Position numbers and translations under genes: made by a program
Part shown: positions 1 to 7,999 of the stretch, piece after piece
Numbering within the stretch: the first letter of the stretch is position 1
How the letters are laid out: each line of letters opens with the position of its first letter
Notes under the pieces: generated by a model
Told to the model about the DNA's origin: nothing
The model's database searches: none
Seen by the model: the letters and a program-made list of their open reading frames with translations, nothing else
Origin: Ferrithrix thermotolerans DSM 19514
GTDB taxonomy: Bacteria > Actinomycetota > Acidimicrobiia > Acidimicrobiales > Ilumatobacteraceae
Direction: 5' to 3'
NCBI GenBank assembly: GCA_945861025.1
Contig: CAMASN010000008.1
Location: 1 to 64,000 of the forward strand
Length of the DNA stretch: 64,000 nucleotides

Positions 1-1
1 T

Positions 2-136
2 GACACCGAAGACGATCCAGATCGTCCCGGCGAACAGCGCATTGCGTTCAGCTCGGTCGAAGGCTTCTTGCCGCCACCTGCCATCGAGTTGGCGGGCGCT
101 GGCGATGGTGGGCCTCCTGCCAGCGGCACCGAATAG
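2..136 (+). CDS. C-terminal end of an unidentified protein (partial)
   Basis: An open frame runs from the left edge to a TAG at 134-136 and gives 44 residues ending in a Pro/Gly/Ala-rich tail. Codon choice (GAC, GGC, CTG, GTC) looks like that of the neighbouring real genes, so this is probably the 3' end of a gene that begins outside the window. It converges on the zinc-finger gene on the other strand. No family can be recognised from so short a piece. Confidence 0.5.
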   Translation, partial: DTEDDPDRPGEQRIAFSSVEGFLPPPAIELAGAGDGGPPASGTE

Positions 137-148
137 CCCATCCCATCA

Positions 149-802
149 TTACGACGTGCGTTGAGTGTGGGTGTCTTGCTGCGTCAGCACATGTAGCCGC
201 TGCAAGCCAGCCTTCTTCGGCGTTGCCGCAAACCGCTTTGGTGTGGCCAATACCCACACCAACACCAGGCCAACCACTTCGGGGATGTGCCGAGATTCGG
301 TCAGTGCTGGCACACGGCCCTGCGCAATGTCGATGACCGCTGTAACCGCGAGACACCCAGCCAACGATGCAGTCAACGGCAACATGCCGCGGGCCTTGGC
401 AGGGCGCAACGCAACGACCATGAGACCGATTGCGTAGGCGACGGCGAACGAACCCAAGTGGCGCGCCGAATGTTCGTCGCTGCCCCGCGAATGACCGAGC
501 AACAGCGCCGGCACCGAGAACACCAGAATCTGCGCCGACACAACGGCAAGAGCGAGGCGTAACACCCACCACACCGATCCACGATCGTTGGCTCGCGCCG
601 TCTTGACCACGTGGGCCGACAGGTCGGGGATCGTGGCGGCAAGCTCGGCCGACGACGTGCGCGGCAGCACGTGAATGCCGTCGGCAAACGTGCGACACGA
701 GACGCAGCCGGACAAGTGCGCTTCGAGCAGGCGCGGATCGATGGTGTCGGGCTCGCCGTCGGCACGAGCCGAGATCGCTTCTTCCCACAGGTCACACTGC
801 AT
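149..802 (-). CDS. Zinc-finger (anti-sigma-like) membrane protein
   Basis: A 217-aa protein that begins with a putative zinc-finger HC2 domain: Cys near residue 3, the stretch SARADGE, then H-L-S-G-C-V-S-C (HxxxCxxC) near residues 29-36. Two or more hydrophobic segments follow (about residues 75-100 and 110-170). This is the architecture of membrane anti-sigma factors and related actinobacterial zf-HC2 proteins. One Cys of the usual N-terminal pair appears to be Trp, so metal binding may be weakened. No sigma factor lies beside it in the window. The ATG at 802 puts the finger at the very N-terminus, as is usual; an in-frame ATG at 829 is possible. Confidence 0.6.
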   Translation of the reverse strand: MQCDLWEEAISARADGEPDTIDPRLLEAHLSGCVSCRTFADGIHVLPRTSSAELAATIPDLSAHVVKTARANDRGSVWWVLRLALAVVSAQILVFSVPALLLGHSRGSDEHSARHLGSFAVAYAIGLMVVALRPAKARGMLPLTASLAGCLAVTAVIDIAQGRVPALTESRHIPEVVGLVLVWVLATPKRFAATPKKAGLQRLHVLTQQDTHTQRTS

Positions 803-912
803 GAACACATAGTGCCATTTGTGAGCCATCGAGTTCCCAGTACATGCAGAATTTGTGAACTTCGTGACGGTCAACGAAGCGCCGAGGCCGCACCCCTGTC
901 ACGACTACCGCA

Positions 913-2583
913 CTAGCGGATCGGAACGACCGTGGTCCATTGCACCTTGTCGAACGAGTTGTAGATCGCACTGATGTGCAACGTCCACGACGCTGGATAG
1001 GGAAAGATCGCAGCGGCGGTGGTGTAGTGGCCCACTCCGGCTGTAGAGACCTCGATCGCAATTGGGTCTATCGAGCGACTGGGATCGCTGATCTCAACGG
1101 TCACCGAGTCTGGCCCAGCGGTGCTGATCGTTGGACTCGTGATGTAGAGGTGCAGATCGTTGGAGCCCACCCCGCCTGGCGACACCACCACCGACACGAT
1201 GTAGTCGTTGCTGACCAACGATTGCGAGAACGTAGTTGGTCCGTTGGCCACCGTTGGGTTCGCAGCGATGAGCAACGACGTGACGCCCAAGATGACAACA
1301 GCCAGAACGGCTTCGATGACGACAACACGCACCAAACGCGCCCGGTCGATGGTGACCGAATCGGCGGTGATGCGACCGAGGGCCTTGCCGTGAGTTGCCT
1401 GCCGACTCACGGCGGCAATCGCGATGAGCATGGCCACCGCGATGACCTTCCAGATCAACAGCGTTCCGTAGCTCGTGTTGGTCAGTGCGTTGAGCGAACC
1501 GAGTTGACGCAGCGCCTGCACGACTCCGCTGAGCGCCACGACAACAATAGAAACGAACGCCACCTTCGAGAACCGGCGAACCGAAGAGTCGTCGATGTCC
1601 GCGAAGCTCACCAGCACTGCAACCAAGCCGCCGAGCCACACGGCCATGCCGCCGAGGTGCGCCACGGTGGCAACGATCCCGATGATCTGCCAACGACCCG
1701 TGGCTCCATGTCCGCCAAAAGCCGAGGCGACTCCGACAGCGAGCAGGCCAGCGCCAAGCAGTGCACGCCACCACACACTGGCGCGTCGGGAAACGGTGAG
1801 CGTGAGAGCAACACCGCACGCCAAGATCACTACGGCGCGCACGGCCCATGCCACGCCAACTCGCGACTCGAGCATCGAGCTCCAAGCCGACGAATCGGTA
1901 ATCACGCCGAGCGACTGACCAGTTGCGTACGCCACCTGAAGCGGGAGTGCTATTGCCCCGGCAATGGCGCCGACCGCCGCCGAGATCAACGTGATGAGGC
2001 GCAGGCGCGAACCCAGCGAAACAACACCGAGAAATACGGCGGCCAGAACACCGAATACGACTGCGAGTGCCAAAGCAATGAGGCCGCGACTGACAGCTAA
2101 ACCCACCTCAGCGGGCGTGCTTGCTGCCTTGCGGCTGAGAATGCCATCGAGTAGCCCTGAGGTAAGCGTCGACGTTGCGCCAACTTGAAAGGTGTACGCG
2201 GCGCGCACTGGATGCGAGTCGGATGAAACGACACTCCAATCGACAACATACGAACCGTCGGCAAGATCGCCGAGTGCAACCCGTACTTGCTCGGTATGAC
2301 CAGCCGGATGGGTGGCCTTGCCGATGTCGACCTGGTTGCCGGCACCGTCGAACAGACGAATGGCTCCGAGGCTGATCTCGATGGGTTCGGTGAACACCAA
2401 CATGATGCTGGTTGGCGCGGCGTCAAGAACAGCGCCAGGGGCCGGGTCGCTCGACAGCAGCTCAGCGTGGGCAAGCGCCGGGGACGCTGCGAACAAGAGT
2501 CCGGCGAACGACATCAACAGCACCACTGCTGGCAGCCGCCGCCATGATGCGCCGCTCAACACCGCTAACCGCGCCGTTGTCAT
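913..2583 (-). CDS. CopC-CopD fusion copper protein
   Basis: A 556-aa protein with an N-terminal signal peptide ending near S-P-A-L-A-H-A. The mature protein starts with a CopC beta-barrel (about residues 40-140) whose first His (AHAEL) and later D-S-H-P match the CopC copper site. About eight hydrophobic helices of a CopD domain follow (about 165-440), then a C-terminal extracytoplasmic domain. Fused CopC/CopD (YcnJ-like) proteins bind and move copper across the membrane. The ATG at 2583 overlaps the stop of the upstream gene (ATGA), so translation is probably coupled. That start is preferred to the longer frame beginning at 2625. Confidence 0.85.
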   Translation of the reverse strand: MTTARLAVLSGASWRRLPAVVLLMSFAGLLFAASPALAHAELLSSDPAPGAVLDAAPTSIMLVFTEPIEISLGAIRLFDGAGNQVDIGKATHPAGHTEQVRVALGDLADGSYVVDWSVVSSDSHPVRAAYTFQVGATSTLTSGLLDGILSRKAASTPAEVGLAVSRGLIALALAVVFGVLAAVFLGVVSLGSRLRLITLISAAVGAIAGAIALPLQVAYATGQSLGVITDSSAWSSMLESRVGVAWAVRAVVILACGVALTLTVSRRASVWWRALLGAGLLAVGVASAFGGHGATGRWQIIGIVATVAHLGGMAVWLGGLVAVLVSFADIDDSSVRRFSKVAFVSIVVVALSGVVQALRQLGSLNALTNTSYGTLLIWKVIAVAMLIAIAAVSRQATHGKALGRITADSVTIDRARLVRVVVIEAVLAVVILGVTSLLIAANPTVANGPTTFSQSLVSNDYIVSVVVSPGGVGSNDLHLYITSPTISTAGPDSVTVEISDPSRSIDPIAIEVSTAGVGHYTTAAAIFPYPASWTLHISAIYNSFDKVQWTTVVPIR

Positions 2584-3560
2584 TCGGCAGGCTGCGTAGC
2601 GGGCGCTGGCTTGGGGCTGAGCCAAGTAACGATCTGTGCGAACACAATGCTGGACGAAATGATCATGGCGGCAGAGATTGCAATGCGCTGGCCGCCACCT
2701 GAGACGGCACCCTGTAAGAGTGCATGCTCGAAGACCTCAAGGCGAGTCGCAGCAATCACGAAAGCTGCACCCGCAGCAACGAGCGAGAGCTGAGCCCGAG
2801 AAGATCGCAGGGCTGCGGCAGCAAGCAGAACAGCCGCAGTGGCAATGAGCTGCCGGGTTGAGCTCGTGCCTTGCCCCACAAGCGCTGCTAGGGCGCCGAG
2901 CGCCGCCAGCACTGGCACCAGACGCCGCAGAGGCTCACTGAGCACGAGACCCGCGATCAGCAACCCTGCCAGCACTGAAATCGCCATCAGCCACCCAGTC
3001 TTGTTGGGCGGGGGTAGCCATGTGACCTTCACGATTGCGCTGGCCTCTTGACCATCGATCAAGAGGTCCACCTTGTTTGCAGGAAAGATCACTCGCTCGA
3101 CATCGGGCTGCGCGACCACGTCTTCACGCGGGGTCGCGCTCATCCAGTGCGTGCGATGGTCGTGCCAACGCACCGAGGTCGCGCTGCTCATCAGCTGCCA
3201 ATCGGGAGTTGCATCAGCGCTCGCTGACTCGGGCGGCGTCTTCGAAGCGAACCGATCGAGGTTGAGGTAGTGCGCTGGCGAGTTGAAGTTTTCCCAGACG
3301 CCTTTGCTGTCGAGACGAAGATAAGGCTCGGCCGAATATCCGGTGACGATGACTTCTTGAGCGGTGGTTCGCTCGAGCTCAATTCGATTACCGAGGTCGA
3401 CAGAACGAACAACAACGCCCGTGGCATCGCCGCTGTAGCCAGTGACCACAACCTCGTAGTCACTATTGGCGCCGCCGTCACCGTCGTGAGCCAGTGCCGG
3501 ACTTGTAGGAGAAAGGAGAGCCAACGCAATCACGAGTGCGCCAAAAAATGATCGCTTCAT
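2580..3560 (-). CDS. Exported membrane protein with HDHRTHWM motif, copper operon
   Basis: A 326-aa protein with a clear signal peptide (MKRSFFGALVIALALL, cleavage near A-L-A-H), an extracytoplasmic domain of about 170 residues and five or so C-terminal transmembrane helices. The exported part carries W-H-D-H-R-T-H-W-M near residues 130-138, a cluster able to bind metal. It is the first gene of a two-gene operon with the CopC-CopD fusion, which makes a copper role likely. I recognise the arrangement from other actinobacteria but know no defined function. A TAACTT box lies 7 nt upstream of the ATG. Confidence 0.7.
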   Translation of the reverse strand: MKRSFFGALVIALALLSPTSPALAHDGDGGANSDYEVVVTGYSGDATGVVVRSVDLGNRIELERTTAQEVIVTGYSAEPYLRLDSKGVWENFNSPAHYLNLDRFASKTPPESASADATPDWQLMSSATSVRWHDHRTHWMSATPREDVVAQPDVERVIFPANKVDLLIDGQEASAIVKVTWLPPPNKTGWLMAISVLAGLLIAGLVLSEPLRRLVPVLAALGALAALVGQGTSSTRQLIATAAVLLAAAALRSSRAQLSLVAAGAAFVIAATRLEVFEHALLQGAVSGGGQRIAISAAMIISSSIVFAQIVTWLSPKPAPATQPAE

Positions 3561-3567
3561 CCGGCGA

Positions 3568-3573
3568 AAGTTA
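3568..3573 (-). promoter_or_regulatory. -10 box of the copper operon (leaderless type)
   Basis: On the minus strand TAACTT is followed by 7 nt and then the ATG at 3560. There is no Shine-Dalgarno sequence in the gap, so transcription probably starts at or next to the start codon. Confidence 0.5.
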
Positions 3574-3762
3574 TCTCTCAGTGCTGGAACTTTTCCGTTC
3601 CTCCGGTCGACTTCCTACACACAAACAACAATCGTCTTGCCATTCGTATGTCTGTAGTCGCCGCATCGTGTGTCGTCGCCAGTTTTTTGCTCGCCGGAGT
3701 GTCATACGCCCATGTCGAAACCGAGCCAGCAGCCGAGGCGACAAGGACGACTGACGTAGGGC

Positions 3763-3768
3763 TACGTT
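3763..3768 (+). promoter_or_regulatory. -10 box of the GFA gene (leaderless type)
   Basis: TACGTT is followed by 6 nt and the ATG at 3775. This decides between that ATG and the GTG two codons earlier, which would leave no room for a transcript start. Confidence 0.45.
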
Positions 3769-3774
3769 GTGCGT

Positions 3775-4176
3775 ATGCAAACGGGACGTTGTCTGTGCGG
3801 AGAAGTGACCTTCGAGCTCACCGGTGATCTCATCGCCACGGCGGTGTGCCACTGCAATCACTGCCAGCGCCAAAGTGGCGGCGCGTTCTCGGTGAACCTT
3901 CTTGCGCACGAGTCGCAGCTCGCCATCACGGGCGAACTGAAGACCTACGAGGAGACCGGCGAGAACAACGACAACGTGTATGTGCGTCGTCGCTTTTGCC
4001 CGTCGTGCGGTTCGCCGATTGTGTCGGAGCTCGCCTTGTCACCGGGCATCATCGCCGTGAAGGCTGGGGCGCTCGACGACAAGTCGGGCGTACTTCCCAC
4101 CGTCGAGGTGTGGTGCGTCGACCGTCAGCCATGGGTGAGCCTGCCCGGCATGGCCGTGTCGATGGAGCGCGAGTAA
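3775..4176 (+). CDS. GFA / CENP-V domain protein
   Basis: A 133-aa protein of the glutathione-dependent formaldehyde-activating (GFA/CENP-V) fold. The zinc-site cysteines are visible as C-L-C-G-E at the N-terminus, V-C-H-C-N-H-C near residue 25 and F-C-P-S-C-G-S-P near residue 75. Most family members are zinc proteins of unknown substrate; glutathione is not expected in an organism that seems to use mycothiol, so formaldehyde chemistry cannot be assumed. It is a single gene, divergent from the copper operon across about 210 bp. Confidence 0.8.
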   Translation: MQTGRCLCGEVTFELTGDLIATAVCHCNHCQRQSGGAFSVNLLAHESQLAITGELKTYEETGENNDNVYVRRRFCPSCGSPIVSELALSPGIIAVKAGALDDKSGVLPTVEVWCVDRQPWVSLPGMAVSMERE

Positions 4177-4244
4177 GTCGCCAGCAACCGAGTTGCACAC
4201 TGCGCACCGCGGGTTCGCTGCGCGCAGATGCCAGACTTGCGTCA

Positions 4245-5030
4245 ATGGCGCACACGGCTCGACGAATCATCAGTCTGATTGCGCTCACGCTGTTGTGCGT
4301 GGCGTGTCGTGTTGACGTGAACGTAAATGTTGCGGTGCAGCCCAACGGATCCGGTGTCGTCACGGTGACCGCAGTGGCCGATGCTGCAGTTGTCAAAGAG
4401 GCGCCCGACCTCGCAACCGACCTGCGATTCGACGATCTTCGAGCCGCGGGCTGGACCGTTGCCGGACCAACTCCTGAACCAAACGGCGGGCTTCGAGTGG
4501 TGCTCAGCCAGGCATTCAGCACCCCCGCTCAAGCCACGCAGATTCTTGCTGGTATCAACGGCCCAAGCGGACCGTTGTCGGGCATCACGCTGGTTCGCCA
4601 ACATGCAGGAGCAGTGACCACCTTTCATCTCGACGGGCGGTTGCAGATCAGCGGGGGTATCGCCGCCTACACCGACGAAGCGTTGCTCGCCGCGGTTGGC
4701 GCCACGCCGTATGCCACCGAACTCGCCAACGCTCAGGTCAACCCATCCGATGCAGTGGGCATCAACTTCACGGCAACCCTGCCGGGTTCGGTGCGCAACA
4801 CAACCGGCACCGACGAGACCGGGGTTCTGTCTTGGACTGTGCCCAACGATGGAACAGCGATCAACTTGGGCACGGTGACCGAGGTGCGCGCGCCAACCAA
4901 CCGTTGGGCCGGACCAGTCGCCACCGGCGCAATGATTCTCTTGCTCGTATGGCTCGCCATCTCGGTGTCGTTCCTCGGCTACGTGCTCGTCGTCACTTGG
5001 CGCAGAGCCGCTCGTCGCGGCCCTCGTTGA
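4245..5030 (+). CDS. lppM: LppM-family lipoprotein (DUF3153)
   Basis: A 261-aa protein with an N-terminal signal sequence ending in C-V-A-C. This is a slightly irregular lipobox, because Cys rather than Leu sits at -3. It is followed by the R-V-D-V-N-V-N-V stretch typical of LppM, a beta-rich domain, and one transmembrane helix near residues 225-250 with a basic cytoplasmic end. LppM is an envelope protein studied in Mycobacterium tuberculosis. The ATG at 4245 is chosen because the signal peptide begins there; sequence upstream in the same frame overlaps the GFA gene. CAGACT sits 7 nt before it, a weak match to the leaderless -10 pattern. Confidence 0.7.
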   Translation: MAHTARRIISLIALTLLCVACRVDVNVNVAVQPNGSGVVTVTAVADAAVVKEAPDLATDLRFDDLRAAGWTVAGPTPEPNGGLRVVLSQAFSTPAQATQILAGINGPSGPLSGITLVRQHAGAVTTFHLDGRLQISGGIAAYTDEALLAAVGATPYATELANAQVNPSDAVGINFTATLPGSVRNTTGTDETGVLSWTVPNDGTAINLGTVTEVRAPTNRWAGPVATGAMILLLVWLAISVSFLGYVLVVTWRRAARRGPR

Positions 5031-5061
5031 TTGCCACAAGAACCTCGCGTGACCCCTCGCG

Positions 5062-5067
5062 TAGGGT
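5062..5067 (+). promoter_or_regulatory. -10 box of radA (leaderless type)
   Basis: TAGGGT followed by 6 nt (GACCAC) and the ATG of radA. No Shine-Dalgarno fits in between. Confidence 0.55.
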
Positions 5068-5073
5068 GACCAC

Positions 5074-6447
5074 ATGGCCAAACTGAGGCTCGTTCATCGT
5101 TGCACCGAATGCGGTGCCAGTCATCCCAAGTGGGCCGGTCGCTGTCCCGCCTGCTCTGCATGGAACAGCTTGGTCGAAGAGATCGAGTCGCCCGACGACA
5201 TCAGCACGTTGGCCGCTGGCATGTCGTTGTTTCCGGCGGGCGTTGCCCGACCCATTGGCGAAATCAGCACCCTCTCATCGGGCCCCCGACCCAGTGGCAT
5301 CAGCGAACTCGATCGCGTACTCGGCGGCGGTTTCGTCCCGGGTTCCGTCACCTTGCTCGGCGGCGAGCCCGGCATCGGAAAGAGCACGTTGCTCCTGCAG
5401 CTGTTGGCCGGCTGGCCAGGGCGCACGCTGTATGTGTCTGCCGAAGAAAGCGCCCAACAAGTTCGCTTGCGCGCGGGCCGCCTCGATGCTGTGCGGCCCA
5501 ACCTGTGGCTGTTGCCCGAGACCTCGCTGCCCAACATTGTGGCCGCCATCGATGAACTCAAGCCCGAGCTCGTCATCATCGACAGCATCCAAACCGTGGC
5601 CGACCCCGATCTGTCTTCAGCCCCCGGATCCGTGGTGCAGGTTCGTGGGTGTGCACACCGCTTGGTGCAAGAGGCCAAGCACCGCGGGGTCACCATGGTG
5701 TTGGTTGGTCACGTCACCAAAGAAGGCGGCCTCGCTGGGCCACGCGTGCTCGAACACGTCGTCGACACGGTGCTCTCATTCGAAGGTGAGCGGCACCATG
5801 CGCTGCGCTTGCTGCGCGCATCAAAACATCGCTTCGGCCCCACCAGCGAATTGGGTCTGTTCGAGATGGCCGACGCCGGGCTCATCCCTGTTCCCGACCC
5901 CAGCCAACTGTTTCTTGCCGACCGCCGTACCGGGGTGCCCGGGTCGGCCGTGGTGCCAACCATCGAAGGTCAGCGTCCGTTGCTGGTCGAGGTGCAGGCG
6001 CTGACCAATCCGGTCAGTGGCGGCGCGCCACCGCGGCGCTCAGCACAAGGTGTCGACCCCGGTCGCCTCGCCATGCTGCTCGCGGTGCTCGAGCGCCGGG
6101 CGCGCCTCTCGGTCAGTGCACACGAGGTCTACGCGTCGGTTGTTGGCGGCGTCAAGCTCACCGAGCCAGGGGTCGATCTCAGCCTGTGTCTCGCAGTTGC
6201 GTCGGCGATGATGAACCGACCATTAGCCAGCGATCTCGTGGCGTGCGGCGAGGTTGGTCTGGCAGGCGAGATTCGTCAGGTGTCGCAAACGCAGCGGCGC
6301 CTCAGCGAGGCCTCACGGCTCGGCTTCGCCAAGGCCATCGTGCCAGCCAACGCCCCCGACTCAGCCTCGAACATGCGCATCACCCGGGTGTCTACCTTGG
6401 CCGAAGCCCTGCGTGCCGCTGGGCTTCTCGGCGAAGGCCCCGCCTAG
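5074..6447 (+). CDS. radA: DNA repair protein RadA
   Basis: A 457-aa protein colinear with RadA/Sms, the branch-migration helicase used in recombinational repair. It shows the N-terminal zinc finger (C10, C13, C24, C27), Walker A GGEPGIGKST at 96-105, the RadA-specific K-H-R-F-G motif near 248 and a C-terminal Lon-protease-like domain ending near residue 450. Length is normal. It lies 43 bp after lppM and appears to have its own promoter. Confidence 0.95.
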   Translation: MAKLRLVHRCTECGASHPKWAGRCPACSAWNSLVEEIESPDDISTLAAGMSLFPAGVARPIGEISTLSSGPRPSGISELDRVLGGGFVPGSVTLLGGEPGIGKSTLLLQLLAGWPGRTLYVSAEESAQQVRLRAGRLDAVRPNLWLLPETSLPNIVAAIDELKPELVIIDSIQTVADPDLSSAPGSVVQVRGCAHRLVQEAKHRGVTMVLVGHVTKEGGLAGPRVLEHVVDTVLSFEGERHHALRLLRASKHRFGPTSELGLFEMADAGLIPVPDPSQLFLADRRTGVPGSAVVPTIEGQRPLLVEVQALTNPVSGGAPPRRSAQGVDPGRLAMLLAVLERRARLSVSAHEVYASVVGGVKLTEPGVDLSLCLAVASAMMNRPLASDLVACGEVGLAGEIRQVSQTQRRLSEASRLGFAKAIVPANAPDSASNMRITRVSTLAEALRAAGLLGEGPA

Positions 6448-6486
6448 GTCGCCTGCGTCGTGTGCGTGCTCGACCGGTAGGGCTCG

Positions 6487-7233
6487 TCATCGATCCGCAA
6501 CGGTGACGCGATAGACGATGGCGTTGTCCACCTTGAGATCGCCGGACCAAATGAACTGTGCGTCTGGCGACCACGTGAGGGTGGTGTAGTCGCCCTGCGG
6601 CCGAACCTCGGCCGCTGTGAACTCCGTAGCCGCGACCCAAGCACTGTCGTCGAACGTAGGCGACGTCCACGTCTCGGGTTCCAAAATCGTCTCGTGCTCG
6701 CACGCCGTGGCCGGATCGGCAGAGCTCACACAGTCGACATTTAACGGCGCACGGAAAATCACCAGGCTCTTCCACGTCGTATTCGTGACCGCGATGACCT
6801 TGCCCGTGTTCTTGTCGGTGAACTCGGCGATGAGCCCGCCGTCGCCCATCTGTTGGCGATCGGTGCCGATGTACTCAAGCCCGCTCTCGTCCTCGGCATA
6901 GTCCTTCGCCACCATCGCGATGGTGAGCGGGTAGGTGGCGACAAACGTGAAGGTCTCTGCGTTAAACGAACGCTCGGTAGTGACTAGCACGCTGTCCTCG
7001 CCCACCTTCACGCCATTCACCGTCAGCGAGAACCAGTTGTCGGCCCACACCTGCGCCGTGAACGTGACCGGCGCAGTGGCTGACGAAGTGTCGGCGGTGG
7101 ACGCAACTGCTGTTGTAGATGACGAAGTGGCCGGCGTGGCCGTTGAGGTCGTGTCGGACGACGAGGATGCGCCGCATCCAATCAGCAACAGGGCCATTGC
7201 GACCGTGGCGACATTGGTTGTTCTGCTCATCAT
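6487..7233 (-). CDS. Secreted lipoprotein of unknown function
   Basis: A 248-aa protein with a signal peptide and the lipobox L-L-I-G-C, then a Ser/Thr-rich linker of about 45 residues, then a globular domain of about 180 residues with many beta-type segments and an F-D-D-S-A-W stretch like those in carbohydrate-binding jelly rolls. Two Cys (in D-C-V and A-C-E) could form a disulphide. The start is the ATG pair at 7230-7233, preceded by AAAGGG at 6 nt; the frame is open further upstream but has no signal there. It is divergent from a TetR gene and shares a regulatory region with it. Confidence 0.6.
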   Translation of the reverse strand: MMSRTTNVATVAMALLLIGCGASSSSDTTSTATPATSSSTTAVASTADTSSATAPVTFTAQVWADNWFSLTVNGVKVGEDSVLVTTERSFNAETFTFVATYPLTIAMVAKDYAEDESGLEYIGTDRQQMGDGGLIAEFTDKNTGKVIAVTNTTWKSLVIFRAPLNVDCVSSADPATACEHETILEPETWTSPTFDDSAWVAATEFTAAEVRPQGDYTTLTWSPDAQFIWSGDLKVDNAIVYRVTVADR

Positions 7234-7301
7234 CAAAGCCCTTTCGCAGGCGCTGGAACGTATGGGGGGAACTCGGTCGTCCCAGCGCCGACTCAACTTA
7301 C

Positions 7302-7315
7302 TTGGCGAGCGCCAA
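7302..7315. promoter_or_regulatory. Palindromic operator candidate 1
   Basis: TTGGCGAGCGCCAA is a perfect inverted repeat with 6-bp arms and a 2-bp spacer. It lies between the lipoprotein gene and the TetR gene and resembles the second site 28 bp away. Confidence 0.6.
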
Positions 7316-7329
7316 GGTATCACGCCATC

Positions 7330-7343
7330 TTGGCGTGTGCCAA
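7330..7343. promoter_or_regulatory. Palindromic operator candidate 2
   Basis: TTGGCGTGTGCCAA has perfect 5-bp arms and shares TTGGCG at the left and GCCAA at the right with candidate 1. It ends 9 nt before the tetR ATG, so a bound repressor would block tetR transcription. The 28-bp centre spacing is not an exact multiple of a helical turn but is close to 2.7 turns. Confidence 0.6.
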
Positions 7344-7352
7344 CCTATTGCC

Positions 7353-7973
7353 ATGACGAGACCAGGTCGCCCCCCATTGCAGAGCGATGACACCATTCTT
7401 GAGGTCGCTCTCCGCTCGTTCGCCAAGTTTGGCTACGACGCAACGTCGGTGCGCGCGCTCAACGCTGAACTCGGGCTGAGCCACGAAACCATCACTCAAC
7501 GCTTTGGCAGCAAGGCCGAGTTGTATCGGGCGGCCGTGAGCCGCGGCGTGCATCAGTTCGTGGTGGTGTTCGATCACGAGATTGCTTCGCGCAGACCGAA
7601 CAACGATCTCGAGCAACTCCGCGCCACCGTTCGGGCGCTCATGATCGCTATGTCACAGCACATCACGCTGGGGGAACTGTTGAACCACAAGGGCATCGGT
7701 GCGTCAGAACGAGACACACTGATGACCGAAATTGGGTTGGCCGAGCGAATGCTCGAAGTCGCAGGGTTGTTGCATCGCCTGCAATCGGAGTCATTGATCC
7801 GCGACGTACAGCTTCGCGAGATTTGGTTCCTCGCTGAGGGCGCCAACGCCCCGTTGCACTTCGATGCCCTCGCCCAAATGTTCGATCCCATCGACGGGCC
7901 TATTAACCGCGAGCTACACATCGAGCGCATGACCGACGCGATCATGCGCGGCATGCGTATCGACATCGACTGA
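7353..7973 (+). CDS. TetR-family transcriptional regulator
   Basis: A 206-aa protein with an N-terminal TetR helix-turn-helix: T-I-L-E-V-A-L-R-S-F, G-Y-D-A-T-S-V-R-A-L, L-S-H-E-T-I-T-Q-R-F-G-S-K in the first 55 residues. An all-helical ligand-binding domain without a recognisable subfamily follows. The ATG at 7353 begins M-T-R-P-G-R-P, the usual TetR lead; a longer open frame upstream crosses the operators and is not used. It probably represses itself and the divergent lipoprotein gene through the two palindromes. Confidence 0.85.
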   Translation: MTRPGRPPLQSDDTILEVALRSFAKFGYDATSVRALNAELGLSHETITQRFGSKAELYRAAVSRGVHQFVVVFDHEIASRRPNNDLEQLRATVRALMIAMSQHITLGELLNHKGIGASERDTLMTEIGLAERMLEVAGLLHRLQSESLIRDVQLREIWFLAEGANAPLHFDALAQMFDPIDGPINRELHIERMTDAIMRGMRIDID

Positions 7974-7999
7974 TCCAGCCCGCCTGCGATTGACGTGGG

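Noticed and set aside
48-788. Long minus-strand open frame overlapping the zinc-finger gene
   Set aside because: Arg/His/Cys-rich translation typical of an antisense shadow in high-GC DNA; the zf-HC2 frame has motif support.
940-2100. 386-codon plus-strand frame opposite the CopC-CopD gene
   Set aside because: Composition rich in Arg, His, Asp and Gln with no domain, the mirror of a real minus-strand gene.
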